The notes under the pieces: model-generated
Databases searched by the model: none
What the model saw: only the letters and a program-made list of their open reading frames with translations
What the model was told of the DNA's origin: nothing
Part shown: positions 44,151 through 53,700 of the stretch, piece by piece
Position numbering within the stretch: position 1 is the first letter of the stretch
Layout: the number at the start of each line of letters is the position of its first letter
Made by a program: the position numbers and the translations under genes
Source of the DNA: Sphingobium sp. MI1205
Lineage (GTDB): Bacteria; Pseudomonadota; Alphaproteobacteria; Sphingomonadales; Sphingomonadaceae
Reading direction: 5' to 3'
Assembly (NCBI RefSeq): GCF_001563285.1
Contig: NZ_CP005191.1
Coordinates: 124,001 to 188,000 of the forward strand
Length of the DNA stretch: 64,000 nucleotides

Positions 44151-44774
44151 AACCGTCTCGTGGCAACGCGTGGACGCATAGTGATCCATGCTGCGGAAGG
44201 CCGTTCGGTTCGGCAGCTGGATATGATCGAAGGTCGGTGTGAAGTAGGCTTGGTTTCCGCCATGGCGAACGTCGGCAGGGATTCCCGTGAAGAAGGCGTC
44301 GATCGCCGCCTGCCGCTCGGACGGGATCAGAGGCTGCTCCGGTTCGTCAGAGGGGTAGAAATAGGCTGGAAGACCGTCGATCTGATCGGCGTTGAACACG
44401 ATGTAATGGCGCAGGAACCGGATGCTCCGCTCCACTTGCTTGCCGGTTTCGGGGTGCTCCTCACGCTTCTTGAACGAGGAATAATAAACCGAAAGCGCGC
44501 CGGTTTGACCCTTGCGGACGTGCCCGCCTAGCGTTTCCGCCTGGCGCCAGGTCATCCAGTAACGCGAACGATAACCCTGGGCATCGCCGAGCGCCCAGAG
44601 ATAAAGCGTATTGATGCCCTGATACGGCGTGCCGCAATGACGCAGCGGGCGTCCGCCCGCCCCGTTCAGCCGCCAGGGCCTCGACCAGGGCGGAACACCC
44701 TCCTCGAGCTTGCGGATGATGAGGTCGGTGATTTCGGCGGCGACATCGCGGCTCGTGCGTTTCGCAAGGGACAT
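44148..44774 (-). pseudogene. ardC: ardC, N-terminal piece (piece 1 of 3), interrupted at its metal-binding motif
   Basis: The start at 44774 (MSLAKRTSRDVAAEITDLI) is preceded by GGAGAA. The N-terminal ArdC domain is complete: GVPPWSRPWRLNG, GTPYQGINTLYLWALG, LGGHVRKGQTG and HYIVFNADQIDGLP. The frame reaches the first part of the zinc motif, CHETVH, and then enters the RIT element, adding an unrelated tail that stops at 44085. The rest of the protein is at 39499-39585 and 32248-32601. It follows the ParB-like gene on the same strand. Confidence 0.9.
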
Positions 44775-44855
44775 GGCGCTTCTCCGTGCGGAAGGGGAAA
44801 AGGCCGCCGGCACGGGACCACGCGCCGGCGGCAAGGCATCCAGGAGAAAGCGGCG

Positions 44856-46970
44856 TCAGGCCGCGAGAGCGTCCTGATCGGGCGATTCCGCTTCGATTTC
44901 GCAGGCACCGGACACTGTCTCGTCGACGCCAGCCACGCCAACCTCTTCGGCATCCTCGGGCTCGACGATCGCCTGCTCTTCAGGATCGCCTTCGGCGGGT
45001 TCGAGATCGTCCGCCTCGGTCTTGTCGAGGAAGCGCATGGCGTCGGGCACCCAGGCAAGCGCCGCGTCCCGGACCTCGGGCTCGACGATCGCTTCGCCCG
45101 CGAAGAGCTTCGCGCACGATTCCGAGATCTCCGACTTCTTCATCGTCGCGTGGCGCGCGGTCAGCGCCGCGCCGCCGACATCGGCGAGCAGCGTCAGGAT
45201 CGAGCCCTTGCTGATGCGGTCGAAGAAGTTCTCGGATGTCGGCCGCCACCAGCTTGCGACATCGACATCCATGATCGTCGCCAACCGGTTGTGGAGCGGA
45301 CACTGCTCGGCGCGGTAGCTCGCCTTCGCTTCGAGCGACATCGCCACGATGTAGGCGAGCCAGGCCGCCTTGCTGTCGTCGTCGAGCGCCCGGAACGCCT
45401 CGAACCGGTCGACCTCGGACTTGTGCTCCAGCCAACTCGCATCGAGCCCGTCATGGGCTTCGGCGAGATAGCCCCGCGCGCGGGTCGTCGGCTGGTCGCC
45501 ACTCACCGGATCCTGCGGCGAGCGAGCGCGAATGGTCGAGCCATAGGCGCTGAACGTGCTGGCGCGATCGTCAATCATGACGAAGAGCGCATAGTCGAGC
45601 GCCAGGGCCGGATGGCTGAGCAGGGTCGCTGCGAGCACGTCGCGCCGCTGCATCGCCAGCTCATCGTAGAGCCGGGCGCTGAGCGGCTTGCCGCCCGGGG
45701 CGATCGCTTCGGGCGGCGGAGCAGGCGGCGTGTAGCTGCCGCCCGGGCCGGTCGAACCGCCACCGCCGGCACCATCGCCGTGGTCGTCCTCGCCGTTTTC
45801 ATCAGCGCCGCCGATGCTGACCGGTTCCTCGCTATAATATTCGGTGTCGAGGACCATCTCGCCTCTGGGCGTCAGCTTGAGAAACGCGCCGACGAGCGGC
45901 TTGATCTCGTCAGGCAGCACCGGCGGGATGTTGTGGAGCGCGTGTTCTTCCTCGGACAGGGCATCATATTCCTGGTCGAGCGCCTTGTAGGCATCCTCAT
46001 CGATGGTCTCGTCATCCATCTCCTCGGCGATGGCTTCCTGCCGCTGTGCAATCGCATCGAGGCGGGCCAGCTGCGCCTCGGTGAAATCAGGCTGCGGCAG
46101 GATCACCCGGTAGAGGCCGGTCGCCGCGCTATGCGTGTAGTTCGACGCAATCGGCCGGATCCAGGCGAGACCGAGTTCCTCGCCGATCCGCTTGGCTTCC
46201 GCTTCCATGATGTCCGCGGCGAGCCGCTGCGCGATCTCGGGGTTCACCCACTTGTCGCCGCTGTCGCTGAAAAGGTCGCGGTCGATCTTGCCGCCAGCCT
46301 CGGCATAGCGGTCCTCGCCGACCAGGATCGCGACCGGATCGGTCGACTTCATCGTTTCGTTGGCGATGACGCGGCGGATAGTGTCGGCATTGGCATAGCT
46401 GGTGCCGTAGCTGTTCCAGACGAGAAGCTGCTTCTCCTGGTTTTCGGTCGAGGCATAGGCCTTGGCGACGTCCAGCGTGATGGTGCCTTCGCTCAGCGCC
46501 TCGAAGATGGGCTCGGCCAGGGTCGCGAGCCGCAGGCGGCCCTCGACGAACCGACGGGTGAGGCCGAAGCGCTTGGCGACACCGTCGATATCATTATTGA
46601 GACCGATGAAATACTGGAACGCGCGGCATTCCTCGGCAGGCGTCATCTTGAGCTGATGGAAGTTGGCCGCGGTCGAGGTCTCGGACAGGGTCGCCTCGTC
46701 GCCGACGAGAACCTTGACGGGAACATCGTAGGTTTCAGGGTCGATGGTGCCGCGCTCGGCGAGCATGAGCAGACCGCGCAGGCGGCGACCGCCATCGAAG
46801 ACCTCGAAAGTGCCGCGCGGCTTTTTCACAGGCGTGACGAGCAGGTTCTGGAGTACGCCGCGAGCTTCGAGATCGGCGGCCATCTGCGGTATTTCCAGCA
46901 GGTCGTCGGGCCGCCTGCGGACATTGATGGGAGAAAGCGTAAGCTTCGAGAGCTTAACGGTCGTGGTCAT
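44856..46970 (-). CDS. Large ParB/Srx-domain protein (ParB-like plasmid protein)
   Basis: The start at 46970 (MTTTVKLSKLTLSPINVRRR) has AAGGAG upstream. The product has 704 residues. The ParB N-terminal nuclease/CTPase-like domain includes GVLQNLLVTPV and FEVFDGGRRLRGL (GxRR box), followed by the helix-turn-helix region (DGVAKRFGLTRRFVEGRLRL). A long C-terminal extension carries a Gly/Ser-rich linker (about residue 405) and an acidic tail. This type is common on large alphaproteobacterial plasmids and is distinct from the partition ParB at 58204. It probably binds DNA; its role is unknown. Confidence 0.85.
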   Translation of the reverse strand: MTTTVKLSKLTLSPINVRRRPDDLLEIPQMAADLEARGVLQNLLVTPVKKPRGTFEVFDGGRRLRGLLMLAERGTIDPETYDVPVKVLVGDEATLSETSTAANFHQLKMTPAEECRAFQYFIGLNNDIDGVAKRFGLTRRFVEGRLRLATLAEPIFEALSEGTITLDVAKAYASTENQEKQLLVWNSYGTSYANADTIRRVIANETMKSTDPVAILVGEDRYAEAGGKIDRDLFSDSGDKWVNPEIAQRLAADIMEAEAKRIGEELGLAWIRPIASNYTHSAATGLYRVILPQPDFTEAQLARLDAIAQRQEAIAEEMDDETIDEDAYKALDQEYDALSEEEHALHNIPPVLPDEIKPLVGAFLKLTPRGEMVLDTEYYSEEPVSIGGADENGEDDHGDGAGGGGSTGPGGSYTPPAPPPEAIAPGGKPLSARLYDELAMQRRDVLAATLLSHPALALDYALFVMIDDRASTFSAYGSTIRARSPQDPVSGDQPTTRARGYLAEAHDGLDASWLEHKSEVDRFEAFRALDDDSKAAWLAYIVAMSLEAKASYRAEQCPLHNRLATIMDVDVASWWRPTSENFFDRISKGSILTLLADVGGAALTARHATMKKSEISESCAKLFAGEAIVEPEVRDAALAWVPDAMRFLDKTEADDLEPAEGDPEEQAIVEPEDAEEVGVAGVDETVSGACEIEAESPDQDALAA

Positions 46971-47122
46971 CGGAGGAACTCCTTCTGGCATCCGGATCAG
47001 CCCGGACACCAGCATCACTCCCCCTTCCCTCTCGAACCCCGGGGCGCCCCGTGGGCGTGGCTTTTTTCCGCCGGACAACCTACATTGTCTTCTCTTCCGG
47101 CCTCGAAAGAATATGATCTGCG

Positions 47123-47989
47123 GTGACCTCCACGACGCTCCGTTTGAACATGCCGCAATGGCAGGGTGGCGATGAACCCGCCTATAGCTTTGGTTCCGAA
47201 TTGTTGCGCTGGCTTGCCCCGCCGCATGACGGCCCCGAGGAAACCGTGGCGGTTCCGGAACCGGACGGAAGCTCCCCGCCGGTTAGCCGTGGCATCAAGT
47301 GGTGCGCCGCCCTCTTGTCTCAAGCAAGAGCGGCGCGCGAAGCCATCGAGCGGCATGCGCCCGATCGGATCGTGACGCTTGGCGGCGACTGCCTGGTCGA
47401 TCTTGCGCCGATGGCGTATCTAAGCCGCAGATATGGTGAAAAGCTGGGCGTTCTCTGGCTCGATGCCCATCCCGACGTGATGAGCGCTGCCGAGTTTTCG
47501 CACGCCCATGCCCATGTGCTTGCCCTGCTGCTTGGCCGGGGCGACGAGGCTTTCACGGCAGAAGTGCCCCGCAAGCTGGACGCCCGGCGTGTGATGATCG
47601 CCGGCATGCAGGGATGGAACGCGGATGAAGACCTGATCCTGAAGGAACTGGGCATCCGGCATATCCCGCCAGCCGTCCTTGCTGACAGCAGCCGGCCGAT
47701 CCTCGACTGGATCGAGACCGAGGGAATCACGCATCTTGCGGTACATTTCGACCTCGATGTCCTCGATCCGGCTCATTTTTCTCCGCTGCTGTTCAACAGG
47801 CCGGGCATGCCGGAGGGGGCCTTCGATGGAATAGAGCAAGGCCGTATGCAGCTGGACCAGGTGGTGCGCCTGTTGAAAGAGATCGGCGCGGCAGTGGATA
47901 TGGTTGGCCTTGCCATCGCCGAACATCTGCCATGGGACATGCTGCGCCTGAGAAACAGCCTTGCCGAGTTACCCATCATGAAATCATGA
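47123..47989 (+). CDS. Arginase/agmatinase (ureohydrolase) family protein
   Basis: The GTG at 47123 is preferred because it keeps TLRLNMPQWQGG, typical for the N-terminus of this subgroup; the next ATG is at 47150. The product has 288 residues. Ureohydrolase motifs: GGDC (GGDH/GGNH in most members, so one metal-ligand His is replaced by Cys), LDAHPDV and HFDLDVLDP. It would hydrolyse arginine or a related guanidino compound with a two-metal centre. Divergent from the ParB-like gene with a 152-base gap. Confidence 0.85.
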   Translation: MTSTTLRLNMPQWQGGDEPAYSFGSELLRWLAPPHDGPEETVAVPEPDGSSPPVSRGIKWCAALLSQARAAREAIERHAPDRIVTLGGDCLVDLAPMAYLSRRYGEKLGVLWLDAHPDVMSAAEFSHAHAHVLALLLGRGDEAFTAEVPRKLDARRVMIAGMQGWNADEDLILKELGIRHIPPAVLADSSRPILDWIETEGITHLAVHFDLDVLDPAHFSPLLFNRPGMPEGAFDGIEQGRMQLDQVVRLLKEIGAAVDMVGLAIAEHLPWDMLRLRNSLAELPIMKS

Positions 47990-48193
47990 AACTCACTGTG
48001 GGCTGAAACCGCCCCGAGTTTCGGAATACCAATGGCGCACCACTCGCGAAGCTATCCTCGCCGCTTTGGACACGCCCTCCCCCCGATCTCGAGGTAAACG
48101 TCGTCACCGCTACGCGATGCTTCACAATCTGAATGTGACGGACTTCTCCTGTGAGAGCGGCGCTGACCGCCGATGAGACGTCATTAGAGGGTG

Positions 48194-48805
48194 TCAATGA
48201 CCAACGAAACCCGCAGTGCCGACTGTTTCGGTGACATCTCGTGCTTGATGCAGAATGCACACCAGCTGCGCTTCGTCATTCAGGATCGGAACGGACACCG
48301 TCTGCCAATAGCGCTCGAGAAACCGGCCATCGGAACCCCGCAGGTCATAGCGCTGTGCTTTCATGGCATGCTGGCGCCGTCCCTGTGCCGCGATGCGGAT
48401 GGAATCAAACAAGCCTGCGACGCCGGTTGCATCCTCAAGATCCGGATTATCCGGAAAGACGTCAAAGAGCCTTTCTCCGGCCACTCTGCTGCGCTCGGTA
48501 TAGGTGATGGCAGTATGCGCATCGTTGACGTCGAGGATTCGCATACCAGCCCTCGGATCGATGATCATCGTAGGCTGGGTAGAGGTCTCCGTCAGGCGTT
48601 GAAAAAGGCTCCGATCACATGATGATAGCGCGCCAAATTCAATAGGATATCTCTGCACGCCAAGTGCGGCGGCGTTGAGCAATGCAAGCTCGCGTTGAAT
48701 TGAACGGATCTGCTGCAGCAGATAGCTGCGCTCGGTGTCGGCAACGTCTGCGCCCAGGCAGGCCCTGAATTTCTTCAAGTTTTCGTGCAGGATGAAGCGT
48801 TGCAC
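48194..48805 (-). CDS. PAS-domain protein
   Basis: The 203-residue product has a helical N-terminus (SYLLQQIRSIQRELALLN) and one PAS domain (about residues 70-195: PTMIIDPRAGMRILDVNDAH ... RYDLRGSDG ... LVCILHQARDVTE). There is no kinase, GGDEF or methyl-accepting domain, so it is either a stand-alone sensor or the sensory half of a broken regulator. Ligand unknown. Confidence 0.75.
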   Translation of the reverse strand: MQRFILHENLKKFRACLGADVADTERSYLLQQIRSIQRELALLNAAALGVQRYPIEFGALSSCDRSLFQRLTETSTQPTMIIDPRAGMRILDVNDAHTAITYTERSRVAGERLFDVFPDNPDLEDATGVAGLFDSIRIAAQGRRQHAMKAQRYDLRGSDGRFLERYWQTVSVPILNDEAQLVCILHQARDVTETVGTAGFVGH

Positions 48806-48838
48806 ATTACCCCCTAAGGTTTCAATTGTGCCTCGGAT

Positions 48839-49192
48839 CTATGAACTTCTCCGGTCCCGAGAAGTTTCCCCGACTCGCTGGCATCTGCAACGCAATAAAT
48901 ACACTGAATGACCTCTGAGCACAGGAACGTCTCCGAGCCATAGTGGGTAAAGGATGACCACATGATTCGCCCAGCGAATGTCTGTCTGGGCCTTGTGAAT
49001 GGCGGCGGCGGGCGCATTGTCCCGCCACTCCCCGGCCGATCGCAAGATAGGGAAATCAAGTTCTGCAATCTCGATCCGGCGCACTTCATGGCCTGCCGCC
49101 TCGCCGCCCGCCGCATAGGCATCCGCAAGCGCATGAACGTACCGGGTCCCGTTTGGGTCGGGATGCCCATCGATAATCGTGATGCGGGTCAT
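48839..49192 (-). pseudogene. Truncated NAD(P)H-dependent oxidoreductase (flavodoxin-fold, NQO/MdaB type)
   Basis: The frame starts MTRITIIDGHPDPNGTRYVH, the FMN-binding N-terminus of NAD(P)H:quinone oxidoreductase-like proteins, and continues to VVILYPLWLGDVP. The similarity ends there and a random tail follows (RGHSVYLLRC). Family members have about 190 residues and this has 117, so the 3' half has been lost, probably by deletion near 48920. Confidence 0.7.
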
Positions 49193-49490
49193 GACATCTC
49201 CTGAATCCGCCATCCACGCATCGTCGTGCAATTGGGATTATCCCGGAGTGTCGGTGGCGACAGGCACCGGCCAGCCGAGATGAAATCACTTGAGCTATGA
49301 GGGGGAGCGTTTCTTCCTCGCAAGAGTCGGGAAACTGGCGGAGGAACCCTGATTACAATACATGCGACTGTGCGGAACGCATGGCCAATAGCTCTGCGGC
49401 CATGTTGGGGGTGTTCTCCCATGGGGCACTACACAAACGGAGGATCGCGGTGACCCAGAGAATATCGCCGCTTTCGAGGGGGGAAGAGTT
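49193..49490. other. Intergenic region without recognised gene
   Basis: About 300 bases between the oxidoreductase fragment and the exonuclease gene. No frame with a plausible ribosome-binding site is seen. It must contain the promoter of the rightward nuclease-ATPase pair; no clear -35/-10 pair could be assigned. Confidence 0.4.
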
Positions 49491-50744
49491 TTGAGCGATT
49501 TTCGTTTCCTGCATGCCGCCGACATTCATCTCGACAGCCCGCTCCATGGCCTGTCGAGATATGAAGGTCTGCCCGAGGACGACATAAGAGGAGCCACCCG
49601 CGCGGCTTTCGACAATCTGGTACAACGCGCCATCGACGAAGATGTCGATTTCGTCGTGATCGCTGGCGACCTCTTCGACGGTGAGTGGAAGGACATGAGC
49701 ACCGGCCTCTATTTCGCCCGCGCCATGGGCCGCCTGGATCGGGCCGAAATCCCGGTGTTCCTTCTCGCCGGCAACCATGATGCCGCCTCCGTCATCACCC
49801 GCAGCATTCCCTGGCCGCCCAATGTCCGCCTGTTCAGCGCGCGCCGACCGGAAACCCATCTGCTTGCCGAGCTCCAGGTCGCGGTCCACGGACAGAGCTT
49901 CTCGACACCGGCTGTCACCGACAATCTCGTTCCGTCCTATCCCGCCGCTGCGGAGCATCACTTCAATATCGGGATGCTGCACACCGCGCTGGCAGGCCGG
50001 AAGGGCCACGCCGATTACGCGCCCTGCAGCCTGGATGATCTCAAAGCCAAGCAATACGACTACTGGGCGCTCGGCCATGTCCATCAACACGAGATCGTGT
50101 GCGAGGCGCCTCATGTCGTCTTCCCGGGCAACATCCAGGGTCGCACGATCCGCGAGACGGGCCCCAAGGGCGCGGTGATCGTCACCGTGGAGGATGGTCA
50201 GGTTTCCTCCATCGATCGATTGGATCTGGATGTGATCCGCTGGCTCGCGGTCGATATCGACTGTACCGACGTGCCGGCCGATAGCATTGCGGAACGCATG
50301 CGCTCGGCGCTTCTTGAAGCGTGGCAGCACGGCGGCGATGGATTGCCGCTCGTTACGCGGCTTGTGCTGACGGGCGAGACCGACAGCGCCGGCGCGCTCA
50401 TCGACAGCGCCGCGGACCTGCGCGACGTCGCGCGCGCCGTGGCCGCTTCGATCTCGCCCAATCTCTTCATCGAGAAAGTGAAGCTGCTCGTGACGAAGCC
50501 CGCCGCCGCCGGTGAGGTGATTGTCGGCGACGATCTCGCTGCCTTGATCGATCGGGCCGCCACCGATCCTCAACTGCACGAACTGCTGGCCGCGGACCTT
50601 GCGCCCTTCCTGCTCGCGGCGCAGAGCCTGCTCCCCGATGCCGACGAAGCGGACCTTCGCCGCTATGCCGGCGACGGCAAGTGGGACGCGGTCATCGGAA
50701 CCGCCGCCCAGGCGCTCCGCTCGCGTTTGACGAAGGGGGACTGA
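49491..50744 (+). CDS. DNA repair exonuclease, SbcD/YhaO-like metallophosphoesterase
   Basis: The start is TTG at 49491, with GGGGGGAAGA upstream; no ATG fits. The 417-residue product has the five phosphoesterase motifs: HAADIHLDSPL, AGDLFDG, LAGNHDAAS, GMLHTALAG and GHVHQHE. The C-terminal part is a YhaO-type capping domain. It is followed after three bases by the large ATPase gene, the normal arrangement for SbcD/SbcC, YhaO/YhaN and Mre11/Rad50 pairs. Expected to nick or trim abnormal DNA ends. Confidence 0.92.
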   Translation: MSDFRFLHAADIHLDSPLHGLSRYEGLPEDDIRGATRAAFDNLVQRAIDEDVDFVVIAGDLFDGEWKDMSTGLYFARAMGRLDRAEIPVFLLAGNHDAASVITRSIPWPPNVRLFSARRPETHLLAELQVAVHGQSFSTPAVTDNLVPSYPAAAEHHFNIGMLHTALAGRKGHADYAPCSLDDLKAKQYDYWALGHVHQHEIVCEAPHVVFPGNIQGRTIRETGPKGAVIVTVEDGQVSSIDRLDLDVIRWLAVDIDCTDVPADSIAERMRSALLEAWQHGGDGLPLVTRLVLTGETDSAGALIDSAADLRDVARAVAASISPNLFIEKVKLLVTKPAAAGEVIVGDDLAALIDRAATDPQLHELLAADLAPFLLAAQSLLPDADEADLRRYAGDGKWDAVIGTAAQALRSRLTKGD

Positions 50745-50747
50745 GCG

Positions 50748-53700
50748 ATGCGGTTCGCCACCCTGTCACTCGAGCGTTATGGTCGTTTCGAGGATTGCGA
50801 GCTTTCCTTTCGCCAAGGCGAGCCCGATCTTCACGTGGTGTACGGCGCCAACGAAGCGGGAAAATCGACCTCGCTTGCGGCGGTCTCCGATCTGTTGTTC
50901 GGTTTCCCGGCACGGTCTCCCTACAACTTCGTCTACGACTACGCCCTGCTGCGCGTTGGGGCCGTGCTCGAGGACGAGGGGCACAGCTTCGCTTGTCGCC
51001 GCAAGAAGGGGACGGCCGGGACACTGATCGATGCCGAGGATCGTCTCCTCGACGAAGCTATGCTGCTCGCCATGCTGCGGGGGCAGACGCGCGAGACATT
51101 CGCACTCTCCTTCAGCCTCGACCAGGATGGCCTGCGAGCGGGCGGGCGGGCCATGGTCGAGGCCCGCAACGACCTGGGCCGAGCCCTCTTTGCCGCAGGC
51201 TCCGGGCTCACGGGTGTTGCGGACGAATTGGCTCGCCTCGAGAGCGAAGCCGATGCGATCTGGGGACAACGCGCCGCGGCGAGGCGGAGCTTCACGCAGG
51301 CCCAACGCGATTTCGAAGCGCAGACCCGAGCAGTCCGGGACCAGGCCCTCAAGCCGAAGGCTTGGCTCGATGCCAAAGGCGCGGTCGCGGACGCCCAGCA
51401 GATGCTCGAAGAGGTTCAGCGGCGGCGCGACGAAGTTCTTGCCGAGGTCAGCCGCCTCGAGCGCATCCGCCGGATTGCGCCTGCCGTCCGTCTTCGCAGC
51501 GACCATCTCGCGGCGCTTGCCGCCCACATGGATACGATTGATATCGGGCCGCAGCGCGAGCACGCCGCCGAAGCGGCAATGGCCGAGATGGAGGCCGCTT
51601 CGCGTGCAAGGGCCGCCGCGCAGAATCTGGTGAACGAAGCCCGGGCACAGATCGAGGCGCTTTCTCCTGATCCGTCGGTCCTCGCCCACGACGCCGAAAT
51701 CGACGCGCTGATCGCTTCGTCGGGCGCGGTGACAAAGGGTCAACAGGACTTAGCGCGTCTGAGCGAGGAGCGATCCGCATCGGGAGGTCTTGTCGCCCGG
51801 CTCCGCGCCGAAGCCGGCGCGCTCGCCTCCGATCCCCCCACCCGGATCGTAAGTTCCAGACTGCGCGAAATCGCGCTCGGTCATGCCGAGGATCTCGCGG
51901 CGCTCCGGCAGATCGACGAGAGTGAGCAGGACCTGGCTGAAAGGCGTGTCGCGATCGAGCGGAAGATTGCGGATCGCCCCCAAACAGGAAATCTGACCGC
52001 GATCGTAACGGCGATCGACCTTGCCAGGACCCTCGGGGCCGATGCGGACGCGCGCTGCGAACTGGCGCAGCGCAAAGCCGACCGGGCCGCGGCCAGCCTG
52101 GACGTGGCGCTCGCTCGGCTCACGCCCTGGAGCGGGGACGCATCGGCCCTGGCCGCGCTTCCCAGACTGGCACGGCACGAAATCGAAGACGTGCGATCCG
52201 TCCTTGCCGAGGCCGAGACCGATCTGCAGCGGGCAACAGACGCCGCTTCGCGCGCCCGCGAAGAGGCCGAGGCGCTCTCGCTCGAAATGGAGCAGCTCTC
52301 GTCGGGCGCTGCGGTGGCTGACGAGGAGATCACCGCGGTTCGAAGCGAGCGCGACGCGTTCTGGCGACCGCTGCGCGCGCACATGCGGCAAGGCATGGCC
52401 CTCCCCTCCCCTGATGAAGCTGTCGATGCTTATGAGACGGCAGTCGCTCGAGCAGATGAACGCGGAGATGCCCGCTACGCCGCCGCCGACGAGTCGAGCC
52501 GTCTGACGGTCATGGGTCAACGCCGGACCAGGCTCCTTCTGGCCGCTGACCAGGCGGACACGCGCGCGCAGGCGGCAAGCGATCGTCGCGAAAGCGCGCT
52601 GACGGGCTGGGCACGAAAGTTGGCGGAGGCGGGCTTTCCGGCGTTGGAGCCCAATCGGTTCCTCGGTTGGGTGTCCGAGCGGGAAACGGCTGAAGCAGCA
52701 CATCAGGAGGCAATCGATGCCCACGACGATGCCAGGGCGATCGTTGCGCGGCGCAATGAATTGCGTGCCAGCCTGGTCGCCGCCCTCGCAGACGAGTCGG
52801 TGCCCAAGGGAGAAGACCTCCTGCCGCTGCTCGCCTTCGCCACACGGATTCGGCAAGCCGGCGAGGCGGCCGCCGAGCAGCACAGACTCGACGAGGCCGC
52901 ACTCGTACAAATCGGGCAGGATGCGGAAGGTCTGCAGCGCCGCCGCACGCGTGTCGATGAGAGTATGGCGACGCGGATGGAGGCCTGGCGCGCGCTGCTG
53001 GTCGAAGCGGACATCGATCTCGACATAGCCAGCGCTCCGGCAACTCTCGACGTCCTGGACGAGCTCAGAGCCGCGATTGCCGCGCAGCGAGACCTGCAGA
53101 CACGCATCGACGGCATAGCGAGAGACGCGCGTGAACATGACGAAAGCGTTGCGGCCCTAACCGAAAGGCTGGGGATTGCCGCCTCGGGCGGCGGAGTGAC
53201 GCTACTCGAAGGGATGCGGGCCCGGCTCTCGGCGGCGCGCTCGACCGCAAGCGTCCTGGAGGCACTCGAGGAAAGCATTGCCGGCCGAAGCGCTGAGATG
53301 GCGGCCGAAGACGCACGGCATGCTGCGGCCTGGGCTTCGCTGACCGCGCTTCTGGAGGAGACGGGCGCTACCGACCTGCAGGGCCTGGGTGCGGCCATCG
53401 AGCGTTCGCGAGCAGCGCGCGCCCTGCGCCACGCGGTCAGCGAAGCGGAAGCCGCGATCGTCGCGGCGGGCGACGGCAAGGGACTGGATGAGCTTGTCGC
53501 GTCCCTGGAAGACGTCGATGCTGACGGTCTGGCTGTCCGAATCCAGTCGCTCTCGGGGCAGCTGACCCAGCTCAACGATGAGGTTGCCACTGCCGCAAGC
53601 GCCCACGGCGATGCCAGGAGAGTCTTTGCCGGTCTGGAGGCGCAAAGCGGCTCGTCCGCCGACGCGGCCTCGGATGCCGAGCAGGCCCGGGCCGAGCTCG

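Noticed and set aside
44637..47126. Plus-strand open frame of 829 codons opposite the ParB-like gene
   Set aside because: Antisense to the ParB-like gene with its GGRR box and ribosome-binding site; composition is artefactual.
51750..53138. Minus-strand open frame of 462 codons inside the YhaN-like gene
   Set aside because: The plus-strand coiled-coil ATPase has Walker and signature motifs at both ends; the antisense frame has none.
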